Origin: Desulfobacteraceae bacterium UBA2245
GTDB lineage: Bacteria; Desulfobacterota; Desulfobacteria; Desulfobacterales; UBA2245
Reading direction: 5' to 3'
Assembly (NCBI GenBank): GCA_002347265.1
Contig: DDYB01000024.1
Location: forward strand, 26,186-56,668
DNA: 30,483 bases
The notes beneath the pieces were generated by a model, which did not search any database, was not told the DNA's origin, and worked only from the letters and a program-made list of their open reading frames with translations. This document shows, in pieces, positions 1 to 6,676 of this stretch. The stretch's first letter is position 1. Each line of letters starts with the position of its first letter. A program made the translations under genes and the position numbers.

Positions 1-282
1 TACTATTTCAGCGCCGACCGCCGGTTCGTATTCGATCTTCTTGAAGCCCTGATCATCAACAAACAGCGTTATGGCTACATGTGCTGCCCCTGCCGGCTGG
101 CGTCGGGCGACCGGCAAAAGGACAGGGATATCATCTGCCCCTGCGTCTATCGCGAACCGGATGTCAGGGAGTACGGCAGCTGCTATTGCAACCTGTATGT
201 TTCCAGAGAGTGGAATGATGGAAAAATTCCTCATTCATATGTTCCTGAGCGGCGGCCCGCGGAAAAGACGGCATGTGAATAA
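1..282 (+). CDS. Ferredoxin-thioredoxin reductase catalytic subunit family protein (3' part)
   Basis: The reading frame is open from the first base of the window and ends at TAA 280-282, so the N-terminus lies outside. The visible 93 residues contain the cysteine pattern of the FTR beta-chain family: CPCR, then CPC, then CYC. In plants and cyanobacteria these cysteines hold a [4Fe-4S] cluster next to a redox-active disulfide that passes electrons from ferredoxin to thioredoxin. Spacing here is CPC-x14-CPC-x12-CYC, whereas I recall CPC-x16-CPC-x8-CHC for cyanobacterial FTR, so this is a divergent member such as those found in anaerobes and archaea. A role in ferredoxin-dependent thiol or disulfide reduction in the cytoplasm is inferred. 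The physiological partner is unknown, because any upstream operon is not visible. Confidence 0.8.
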   Translation, partial: YYFSADRRFVFDLLEALIINKQRYGYMCCPCRLASGDRQKDRDIICPCVYREPDVREYGSCYCNLYVSREWNDGKIPHSYVPERRPAEKTACE

Positions 283-339
283 TTATCATAAAAACAAACG
301 TATATTCAAATAGATAGAAACTTTTAATCACTTTATTTC

Positions 340-368
340 TTGACTTTTCGGCGAATCGTATTCATATT
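340..368 (+). promoter_or_regulatory. Candidate sigma-70-type promoter for the small zinc-ribbon gene
   Basis: TTGACT (340-345), a 17-bp spacer and CATATT (363-368) match the -35/-10 consensus at 5/6 and 4/6 positions. The element lies in the AT-rich gap between the FTR gene and the zinc-ribbon gene, with the start codon at 454. The leader would be about 80 nt. Confidence 0.5.
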
Positions 369-453
369 TTAATTACTTCAACAATAACTTCATTTTTCTG
401 ATTCGTTTTTTCCTGTTTTGAGTTGACATTAACAACAATAGGAGGGATTTCCG

Positions 454-639
454 ATGGCCAAAACAGTGCTGAAAAAAGTCTGTACGTGTGAAAAATGCGG
501 CAACGAGGGTGAAATGACCATTACCTGCTCCCTGGAAGAAGTCGAGGTCGCGGAGAAGAAGAAAAAACATGAAAAAATCCATGGTACGGGCGTGTGCACA
601 ACCTGCGGCAACGAAGCGGACCTGTGGATTGATCTTTGA
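454..639 (+). CDS. Small two-knuckle zinc-ribbon protein, function unknown
   Basis: This is a 61-residue protein with a near-ideal ribosome binding site, AGGAGGG at 440-446, seven bases before ATG 454. It has two matching CxxCGNE knuckles, C12-x2-C15-GNEG and C48-x2-C51-GNEA, separated by a lysine/glutamate-rich helix-like stretch that contains a KKKK run. Extra cysteines are at 10 and 25. The paired knuckles suggest one bound zinc or iron ion. I do not recognise a named family. It has its own promoter and a terminator-like hairpin downstream, so it appears to be a single-gene transcription unit between two redox loci. A nucleic-acid-binding or redox-sensing role is possible but is not shown by the sequence. 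Confidence 0.75.
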   Translation: MAKTVLKKVCTCEKCGNEGEMTITCSLEEVEVAEKKKKHEKIHGTGVCTTCGNEADLWIDL

Positions 640-710
640 ATCAGTCTGAGTGCATTCCATGCTCAACAGCCGTACAGCTGAGCTGATTGAAAAGGATGTA
701 TCAACCGGAT

Positions 711-760
711 GCCTCTTCGGGATAATGGATAAATTTTCCCGAAGAGGTGTTCGGCTTTTT
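711..760 (+). terminator. Terminator-like hairpin after the zinc-ribbon gene
   Basis: An 11-bp perfect stem (712-722 with 737-747, CCTCTTCGGGA and its complement) has a 14-nt loop. A T5 run at 756-760 follows eight bases later. The T tract is displaced from the stem, so intrinsic termination is probable but not certain. Confidence 0.5.
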
Positions 761-913
761 GGGCAAAAGCGAACGTTTCTTTCCGGATTTTGAGTTGTCC
801 CTGCATGGTTTGCATCATCTGTATTTTGAATCCACAGGCCTGTATTGAACGAATTGAGAAGAACTGCGACTGATGCGGGGAATGACTGCGATCATCGATG
901 AAAGGAGACCGAG

Positions 914-1291
914 ATGGCTGAGAAACTCCAGATTTACAAGTGCGAACTTTGCGGAAACATCGTCGAGGTGCTTCATGGCGGCGCCGGTGAGTTGGTATGC
1001 TGCGGAAAGCCGATGAAGCTGCTGGCCGAGAACACCACGGATGCGGCGACCGAAAAACATGTGCCTGTGATCGAAAAGGTTCCCGGCGGAGTGAATGTGA
1101 AGGTCGGAGAAGTGGCTCACCCCATGCTGGACAAGCACTATATCGAATGGATCGAAATAATTGCCGACGGCAAGGCCTGCCGGCAGTTCCTGAATCCCGG
1201 AGACGCTCCCGAGGCGACCTTCAAGGTGGAGGGCGCCCAGAAGATCATTGCCAGAGAATACTGCAACCTGCATGGACTGTGGAAGGCCTGA
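914..1291 (+). CDS. dfx: Desulfoferrodoxin (two-iron superoxide reductase)
   Basis: At 125 residues this is the standard length for a class I (2Fe) superoxide reductase, which reduces superoxide to hydrogen peroxide in the cytoplasm of anaerobes. The N-terminal desulforedoxin-like domain has the Fe(SCys)4 ligands C10, C13, C29 and C30. The C-terminal catalytic domain has the Fe(His)4Cys ligands H49, H69, H75, C117 and H120, with the conserved E47-K48 pair next to the active site. All ligands are present. The start is ATG 914, preceded by AAAGGAGA. The next genes are a cytochrome, a flavoprotein, rubredoxin oxidoreductase, rubredoxin and FprA, so rubredoxin is the likely electron donor, as established for other sulfate reducers. 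Confidence 0.97.
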   Translation: MAEKLQIYKCELCGNIVEVLHGGAGELVCCGKPMKLLAENTTDAATEKHVPVIEKVPGGVNVKVGEVAHPMLDKHYIEWIEIIADGKACRQFLNPGDAPEATFKVEGAQKIIAREYCNLHGLWKA

Positions 1292-1417
1292 TAAGTCCGA
1301 CGCCGCTCTCTTCAACAAGGAGAACGGCTTTATCCGCGATGCAGGCAATCGGGCGAGGCGTCTCATCTTACAAATGCCGGAAAACATGCCTGCAATCGGG
1401 ACATCGACAAGCGAGGG

Positions 1418-1756
1418 ATGATGAAGAAGCAATGGGTTCTGGTTTTTTGCGGCTTGATGCTGGCGGCATCGTTTTCTCTGGCCGAATTGAATGCCGGAGA
1501 CGAGGCGATGATCCTTCCGGGAGGCAAACCGGGCGATGTGGCTTTTCCTCACAAACTGCACCAGGATGCCTTACAATCCTGCGATGCCTGCCATTCCATG
1601 TTCGGACAGCAGGCCGGCGCCATCAAAGCTCTGATTGCCGAGGGTAAATTGAAACCCAAACAGGTGATGAATTTCTGCACAAGCTGCCACCGGCAGGAGG
1701 CTGCCAAAGGTAGCAAGAGCGGCCCGACATCCTGCAAGGGCTGTCACAGCCGATAA
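1418..1756 (+). CDS. Small periplasmic triheme cytochrome c (c3/c7-like)
   Basis: The 112-residue protein begins with an N-terminal signal peptide (basic MMKK, hydrophobic residues 6-22) that exports it to the periplasm for heme attachment. Three CxxCH motifs follow: CDACH (55-59), CTSCH (87-91) and CKGCH (106-110). An FPHKLH element (43-48) is typical of cytochrome c3/c7-like proteins and supplies distal histidines. Only two histidines (H45, H48) lie outside the heme motifs, so full bis-histidine ligation of three hemes is not possible from this chain alone. ATG 1418 and ATG 1421 are both plausible starts; GCGAGGG directly precedes them, so 1421 has slightly better spacing. The gene ends 9 bases before the flavoprotein fusion and is probably co-transcribed with it. 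Its partner is unknown. Confidence 0.88.
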   Translation: MMKKQWVLVFCGLMLAASFSLAELNAGDEAMILPGGKPGDVAFPHKLHQDALQSCDACHSMFGQQAGAIKALIAEGKLKPKQVMNFCTSCHRQEAAKGSKSGPTSCKGCHSR

Positions 1757-1765
1757 GGAAGATGC

Positions 1766-2731
1766 ATGAATGTTCTGGGCCTTCAGGGAAGTCCGAGAAA
1801 AGGCAACACCTGTTTTCTGCTTTCCGAATTCATGCGTGCGGCTGAAAAACTCGGTGCGGCGGTCGCGACGGTTGACGTGCGGGAGAAAAACATCCTTCCC
1901 TGCACGGAATGCAGGGTGTGCGAAACCTGCGGTTTTTGCCCCATCGACGACGACATGACCGCCGAGGTCTATACGCTGCTGCGCGAGGCCGATATCGTCG
2001 TCATGGCCGCGCCCGTATTTTTTTATTCCGTGCCGGCCCAGCTCAAGGCGCTGATCGATCGGTCTCAGGCTTTGTGGGCCCGCCGGAACCGGCTCGGGCT
2101 GGAAGATGCCGGAAGCAGGTGGCGAAAAGGCTTTCTGCTTTCCCTGGGGGCGACCCGGGGAAAAAAGCTTTTTGACGGCATCCGGCTGACTGCCAGATAC
2201 TTTTTCGATGCCGTTGGGGCCCGCTCTGCTGGAGAGCTCGTCTACCGCGGGATTGAACACCGCGGCGACATGGAAAAACAGGAAGGCGCGGCAGCGGATA
2301 TTGAGAAGGCGGTCCAGGAACTGATGCATCCGTTCCGGCTGCGCAAAAAGATCCTGTTTGTCTCCACGGATAACGCCAGCCGGAGTCAGATGGCCGCGGC
2401 ATTTGCCCAGAGACTTTTCGGAGACAGGCTGGACTGCCTCAGCGCGGGCATCCGGCCGGCGGCTCAGGTCAATCCCGCGATGGTTTCGGTCATGGCGGAA
2501 AAAGGCATGGATATGGCTTTTCGCAGGACCCGCTCTCTGGATGCGGTTTTGCAGGCCGGACTTCCGGATGCTGTGGTCGCCATGGGGCCCGGCGAAACCT
2601 GCACTCCGGTTCCCGGAGCGGTGCGAGAGAACTGGAATGTTCCGGACTTTGCGGGCGGGTCGTTGGATGCGATGCGGCGGGTTCGCGACCATATCGAAAA
2701 ACTGGTGATTGAACGGATCGGACATATCTGA
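1766..2731 (+). CDS. Iron-sulfur flavoprotein / LMW-phosphatase-like fusion with a substituted P-loop
   Basis: The 321-residue protein has two domains. Residues 1-190 are an NADPH-dependent FMN reductase/iron-sulfur-flavoprotein domain: GSPRKGNT phosphate-binding loop (8-15) and a cysteine run C46, C49, C52, C55, C58 before DDDM, typical of the family's Fe-S or disulfide site. Residues 194-321 resemble low-molecular-weight protein tyrosine phosphatase/ArsC arsenate reductase, with KKILFVSTDNASRSQMA where the family has VCTGNSCRSQMA. The nucleophilic cysteine is S200 and the second cysteine is S205, while R206 and the late WNVPD aspartate loop remain. The C-terminal domain can therefore be expected to lack classical phosphatase or arsenate-reductase chemistry and may bind phosphate or oxyanions only. 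SD AAGGA stands six bases before ATG 1766. The redox cluster context suggests an electron-transfer role. Confidence 0.85.
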   Translation: MNVLGLQGSPRKGNTCFLLSEFMRAAEKLGAAVATVDVREKNILPCTECRVCETCGFCPIDDDMTAEVYTLLREADIVVMAAPVFFYSVPAQLKALIDRSQALWARRNRLGLEDAGSRWRKGFLLSLGATRGKKLFDGIRLTARYFFDAVGARSAGELVYRGIEHRGDMEKQEGAAADIEKAVQELMHPFRLRKKILFVSTDNASRSQMAAAFAQRLFGDRLDCLSAGIRPAAQVNPAMVSVMAEKGMDMAFRRTRSLDAVLQAGLPDAVVAMGPGETCTPVPGAVRENWNVPDFAGGSLDAMRRVRDHIEKLVIERIGHI

Positions 2732-2874
2732 CAGGGTGTTGAAAAACAAGAATCAGGCCGTCAGGCAAGGCGCGCGGCGATGCGACAAGCGCGGCATATT
2801 CAAGCATATGTGAGCATTGGCGAGAGCCGCTCAACACTGAATGGCGGCCTCAGGCGCAGTTTTTCAACAGCCTG
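2732..2874 (+). mobile_element. MITE-like dispersed element, copy 1 (143 bp)
   Basis: The element is bounded by 16-bp inverted ends, CAGGGTGTTGAAAAAC (2732-2747) and GTTTTTCAACAGCCTG (2859-2874), with one mismatch. It starts one base after the stop codon of the upstream gene and ends about 14 bases before the ribosome binding site of the downstream gene. A second copy lies at 29626-29725. It encodes no protein. Copy 1 has 43 extra internal bases bounded by GGCGA direct repeats. It is a non-autonomous transposon-type repeat inserted between two co-directional genes. Confidence 0.85.
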
Positions 2875-2897
2875 CTAAGGCCTTTTCAAAGGAGATC

Positions 2898-4094
2898 ATG
2901 AAACACTATGTGATCGTGGGAAACGGGGCTGCGGGAACGAACGCGGCGGATCAGCTGAGACGGCTGGATGCGGAAGCCAAAATCTGCATGATCACCGAGG
3001 AAGCATTTCCGTTTTATTCCCGCATTCGTCTGATCGATTACATCGCCGGGGATATTCCCAAAGAGGCCCTGGTGATCAACAAGGGACAGTGGTATTCGAA
3101 TCGCGATATCGAATTGCGTCTGGGCGTTCGAGTCGCTTCGGTCGATCCGGTTTCCAAGCGGGTTCTGACCGGGCAAAACGAGGCTTTTTCTTATGACAGA
3201 CTGCTGCTGGCCACCGGCGCCCATTCCTTCATGCCCAATATTCCCGGTGTGGAGAAAAAGGGCGTTTTTACGCTTCGAAATATCGAAGACGCCGAAGCGA
3301 TTCGCTCTTTTGCGGATTCAGCGCAGCATGTGGTCATGATCGGCGGCGGTCTGCTGGGTCTTGAAACCGGAAACGCCCTGCGCAGGCTGGGAAAAAAGGT
3401 CGCCGTGGTGGAATTCTTTTCACGCCTGCTGCCGAGGCAGCTGGATGTGCCGGCTGCCGGCCTGCTTGCCGGAACGATGACAAAAATGGGATTTTCTTTA
3501 CATCTTGGCCGGAAAACCAAAGAGATCGTCGGCCCGGATCAGGTCAAAGGGGTGGTGCTGGAAAGCGGGGAAACGCTTCCCGCGGACATGGTCGTTGTTT
3601 CGGCCGGCGTCCGTCCGAACATGGAGCTGGCGGCGTCCTTGAAGCTGCGCTGCAACAAGGGGATCGAGGTGGACGAGGGCATGCGCGCCTCATCTCCGGA
3701 TATTTACGCGGCAGGCGATGTGGCGGAGTTTAAGGGCGTTCTTTACGGAATCTGGCCTGCCGCCATGGAACAGGGTAAAATCGCGGGTTCCAATATGGCC
3801 GGCGTGAATGCGGCGTATGAGGGAACGACGGCTTCCAACCAGTTGAAGGTTGCCGGCATCGAACTGGCTGCGGCCGGCAATATCGATGCCGAGTGCGCCA
3901 GCGAATCCAGAACATTTCAGGAGGACAGGGTTTACAGAAAGTTCGTCTTTGAAGACAACCGGCTTGTCGGATGCATCCTGCAGGGAGACACCCGCGGTTT
4001 TCAGGCCATGCTGCGCCTGATTCGGCAGAAGCAGGACGTGTCCGAGTACAAGGATGACATGGCCTTGAAAGACTTTGATTTCAATGCGATCTGA
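2898..4094 (+). CDS. FAD-dependent NAD(P)H:rubredoxin oxidoreductase-like protein
   Basis: This 398-residue pyridine nucleotide-disulfide oxidoreductase has an N-terminal FAD-binding GNGAAG loop (8-13), an ATGAHSFMPNIPG segment, a second Rossmann motif IGGGLLGLETGNALRRLG for NAD(P)H, and the late AAGDVAE FAD-contact motif. This matches rubredoxin reductase/NROR enzymes, which pass electrons from NAD(P)H to rubredoxin. The rubredoxin gene follows 41 bases later and FprA after that, supporting an NAD(P)H-rubredoxin-oxygen reductase chain. I chose ATG 2898 because AAAGGAG stands at the right distance. An upstream in-frame ATG at 2841 lies inside the MITE and would add residues unrelated to the family. 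Nitrite reductase-type or other NADH-linked reductases share the fold, so substrate assignment rests on context. Confidence 0.88.
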   Translation: MKHYVIVGNGAAGTNAADQLRRLDAEAKICMITEEAFPFYSRIRLIDYIAGDIPKEALVINKGQWYSNRDIELRLGVRVASVDPVSKRVLTGQNEAFSYDRLLLATGAHSFMPNIPGVEKKGVFTLRNIEDAEAIRSFADSAQHVVMIGGGLLGLETGNALRRLGKKVAVVEFFSRLLPRQLDVPAAGLLAGTMTKMGFSLHLGRKTKEIVGPDQVKGVVLESGETLPADMVVVSAGVRPNMELAASLKLRCNKGIEVDEGMRASSPDIYAAGDVAEFKGVLYGIWPAAMEQGKIAGSNMAGVNAAYEGTTASNQLKVAGIELAAAGNIDAECASESRTFQEDRVYRKFVFEDNRLVGCILQGDTRGFQAMLRLIRQKQDVSEYKDDMALKDFDFNAI

Positions 4095-4135
4095 TGCGCA
4101 GTCCGCATCGGGAACGCACCGAAAGGAGGAAGGTG

Positions 4136-4297
4136 ATGGCTAAATACGTCTGTACGGTTTGTGGCTATGTGTATGATCCCGCCCAGGGAGATCCGGATAA
4201 CGGCATCGATCCGGGCACGAGCTTCGAAAATCTGCCGGCTGACTGGGTTTGTCCCCTGTGCGGCGCTTCCAAGGACGAGTTTGAACAGGAAAAATAG
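4136..4297 (+). CDS. rub: Rubredoxin
   Basis: At 53 residues this is a canonical rubredoxin, a small cytoplasmic one-electron carrier with an Fe(SCys)4 centre. Ligands are C6-x2-C9 (VCTVCGY) and C39-x2-C42 (VCPLCGA), with the conserved aromatic residues Y4, Y11, Y13, F30 and W37 and the DPDNGI turn. The start is ATG 4136, preceded by AAAGGAGGAAGG; a longer frame open from 4094 lacks homology upstream of this point. It lies between its probable reductase (2898-4094) and its probable oxidase FprA (4416-5603), and can also supply desulfoferrodoxin. Confidence 0.97.
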   Translation: MAKYVCTVCGYVYDPAQGDPDNGIDPGTSFENLPADWVCPLCGASKDEFEQEK

Positions 4298-4329
4298 ACG
4301 AACGGCGAGCGTGTTTTCGACAAGACTTG

Positions 4330-4375
4330 AAATGCCCTTTACCGGCGAAGCATTTCGCTGAAAAGGGCATTTCTT
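4330..4375 (+). terminator. Hairpin between rubredoxin and fprA (partial terminator or processing site)
   Basis: AAATGCCCTTT (4330-4340) pairs perfectly with AAAGGGCATTT (4362-4372), enclosing a smaller GCGAA/TTCGC hairpin. A T-rich tail (TTTCTTTC) follows. It lies 33 bases after the rubredoxin stop and 41 before fprA, so it may attenuate transcription and set a higher level for the upstream genes. Confidence 0.55.
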
Positions 4376-4415
4376 TCAAAATGCAATCTTTTTTGCGGCA
4401 AGGAGATGACTTTGC

Positions 4416-5603
4416 ATGAAACCGATTCAGATCGCAGAAAAAATTTTCGACGTCGGCGTGACGGACTGGAATATCCGGGATTTTCACGGGTATTCGACCG
4501 AGCAGGGCAGCACGTACAACGCCTTTTTAATTCTGGATGAGAAAATCGCGCTGATCGATACGGTCAAAAAAGAGTACGCGGATCAGCTGCTGAACCATAT
4601 TTCGCAGATCGTGGATCCCGCAAGGATCGATTACGTGATCAGCAATCATACGGAGATGGATCATACCGGGGCCCTCGCTCAGGTCATGCAGGCCGTCGGC
4701 CCGGATACGCCGCTGGTCTGTTCCAAAATGGGCCACAAGAACCTTTCGGCGCATTTTCGAAATGCCTGGAATTATCAGACCGTGCAGAGCAAGGATACGC
4801 TGAGCCTGGGAAGCAGAACGCTGAGCTTTCTGGAAACCCGCATGCTGCACTGGCCGGACAGCATGTTCACCTACCTGGCGGAGGATAAGATCCTTTTTTC
4901 CAGCGACGCCTTCGGGCAGCATTATGCCGGTCCTGAAAAATACGATGATGTGATGGGCGAGGCGGTCATGCCCCATGCGAGGAAGTATTTTGCCAACATC
5001 CTGCTGCCGTATTCGGACCTGATTTTAAAGCTCATTGAGCAGGTCGGCCAGATGGGTCTGGAAATCAGGATGATATGCCCGGACCACGGGGTCATCTGGC
5101 GCAGGGAGCCCGAAAAGATTATCGAGGCCTATGGGCGGTGGAGCCGGCAGATTCCCGAAAAAAAGGCGCTGGTGGTCTACGACACCATGTGGCACAGCAC
5201 GGAAAAAATGGCGGAAGCCATTGTGGATGGCTTCATCGAAGCCGGCGTGCGGGCCCGCCCCATTCATATCCGTTCTTCGCACCGAAGCGATATCATGACG
5301 GAATTGATGGATGCCAGGGCGCTTGTGGTCGGCTCTCCCACCCTGAACAACGGGCTTTTCCCCACGGTCAGCGATTTTCTGACCTATATGAAGGGGCTGC
5401 GTCCCAAAAACAAGATCGGCGCCGCTTTCGGTTCCTACGGATGGAGCGGCGAGGCGGTGAAGCTCGTCAACAGGGAGCTTGAGGACGCCAAGATTCAGCT
5501 GGTGGATTCAGGTTTGAAGATCGCTTATGTTCCCGGTCCCGAACAGCTGGAACAGTGCGTGGATTTCGGAAAGAAGATCGCCGCCGCCGTTCTGGCGGAT
5601 TAA
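4416..5603 (+). CDS. fprA: Flavodiiron protein FprA / rubredoxin:oxygen oxidoreductase
   Basis: The 395-residue protein has the two-domain core of class A flavodiiron proteins, which reduce O2 to water (some reduce NO) with electrons from rubredoxin. Residues 1-250 form the metallo-beta-lactamase-like diiron domain, with the ligand motif H78-x-E80-x-D82-H83 (NHTEMDHTG) plus later histidines in MLHWPDSMF and CPDHGVIW and an aspartate in FSSDAFG. Residues from about 255 form a flavodoxin FMN domain (VVYDTMWHSTEKMA loop, VGSPTLNNG, GSYGWSGEA). AAGGAG at 4400-4405 precedes ATG 4416. The gene lies last in the defence cluster, behind a hairpin, and converges on the radical SAM gene 28 bases later. 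Confidence 0.96.
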   Translation: MKPIQIAEKIFDVGVTDWNIRDFHGYSTEQGSTYNAFLILDEKIALIDTVKKEYADQLLNHISQIVDPARIDYVISNHTEMDHTGALAQVMQAVGPDTPLVCSKMGHKNLSAHFRNAWNYQTVQSKDTLSLGSRTLSFLETRMLHWPDSMFTYLAEDKILFSSDAFGQHYAGPEKYDDVMGEAVMPHARKYFANILLPYSDLILKLIEQVGQMGLEIRMICPDHGVIWRREPEKIIEAYGRWSRQIPEKKALVVYDTMWHSTEKMAEAIVDGFIEAGVRARPIHIRSSHRSDIMTELMDARALVVGSPTLNNGLFPTVSDFLTYMKGLRPKNKIGAAFGSYGWSGEAVKLVNRELEDAKIQLVDSGLKIAYVPGPEQLEQCVDFGKKIAAAVLAD

Positions 5604-5631
5604 CCCGGTCGGTTTCCGGATCAGGGCTTGC

Positions 5632-6555
5632 TCAGGCTTCACTCGGCTGCATGAACTTTCCCTGCCAGGAGTTTCTGGCTTCCAGGGTCTGGCGGATCAG
5701 ATTCAGGGTTTCCGTTTTTTGCAGGGCCCATTGCGGCGCCAGAAGCTCATCCGGATGCGGATCTCCGGTCAGCCTTTGAATCACCGTCTGTTTTGGAAGC
5801 CTTTCCAGAAAATCGCAGACAAGGTTCACGTACTCGCTTTGTTCCAGACATTCAAAGCGGCCCTGGCGATACATCGATTCCAGAACCGTGCCCCGGACGA
5901 CGTAAAGCAGGTGGATCTTGACGCCGTCGATGCCCAGATCGGCTAAAAAATCGGCTGTCTGAAGCATATGGTCTCTGGTTTCACCGGGCAGCCCCAGAAT
6001 CACATGGGCGCAGACCGGAATTTCATGCCGCCGGGCGGCGTTGGCAGCCCGGACGAAACAGGCCGCATCATGCCCGCGGTTGATGGCGGAAAGCGTGGCG
6101 TCATGGGCGGATTGCAGCCCGTATTCCAGCCAGATCAGGCATCGGCGCGCATAGCCTTCCAGCAGTTCCAGCACCGGTTCGGGCACGCAGTCCGGACGGG
6201 TGCCGATGGAAAGTCCGACCACCCCTTCGACGCTCAGCGCTTCTTCGTACAGGGCTCTGAGCCGGTCAAGGGGAGCATAGGTGTTGGAATAGGACTGAAA
6301 GTACGCGATAAATTTATCGGCATGATACCGCCTGGACATGGCCGCCTTGCCCCGAATCAGCTGCTCGGTGATGGACAGCCCCCTGCCGGCGTCGCCGGTT
6401 CCGGAGCCTTTTAAATTGCAGTAAATACAGCCGTTTCCTGAAAGAGAACCGTCGCGGTTCGGGCAGGTCAGCCCGGCGTCCAGGGTGATTTTCTGCACCC
6501 GGCATCCGAAGCGGTTTCTCAAATAGGCGTTCAGATCGTTGTACCGTTTTTCCAT
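5632..6555 (-). CDS. YhcC-type radical SAM protein (TIGR01212-like)
   Basis: The 307-residue protein has the unusual radical SAM cysteine layout of the YhcC family, TCPNRDG followed by GCIYCN: C31-x11-C43-x2-C46, which should bind the [4Fe-4S] cluster that cleaves S-adenosylmethionine. Features such as SYSNTYAPL, GTRPDCVPE and ELGLQS-like WLEYGLQSAHD segments are also characteristic. The biochemical substrate of this family is not established to my knowledge. The gene is transcribed toward fprA and is divergent from mnmG, with 121 bases between the two starts. No strong ribosome binding site is seen before ATG 6555. Length is normal for the family. Confidence 0.88.
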   Translation of the reverse strand: MEKRYNDLNAYLRNRFGCRVQKITLDAGLTCPNRDGSLSGNGCIYCNLKGSGTGDAGRGLSITEQLIRGKAAMSRRYHADKFIAYFQSYSNTYAPLDRLRALYEEALSVEGVVGLSIGTRPDCVPEPVLELLEGYARRCLIWLEYGLQSAHDATLSAINRGHDAACFVRAANAARRHEIPVCAHVILGLPGETRDHMLQTADFLADLGIDGVKIHLLYVVRGTVLESMYRQGRFECLEQSEYVNLVCDFLERLPKQTVIQRLTGDPHPDELLAPQWALQKTETLNLIRQTLEARNSWQGKFMQPSEA

Positions 6556-6676
6556 GATCGTCTTGACCCGAATCCCATCCGGCTATATGGTGATTGCGTT
6601 TTTTATTTTGTTCCGTGCGTTGCATTGTGACGGAAAAGCGTTATCGTTTAAATAATTTTAAATCAATGTATCATCG

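Noticed and set aside
423..428. TTGACA as a -35 element just before the zinc-ribbon gene
   Set aside because: A -10 at the proper distance would fall on the ribosome binding site, and none is recognisable there.
2841..2897. Upstream in-frame ATG for the rubredoxin oxidoreductase
   Set aside because: It lies inside the MITE-like element and lacks a ribosome binding site; ATG 2898 has AAAGGAG and begins at the conserved FAD-binding strand.
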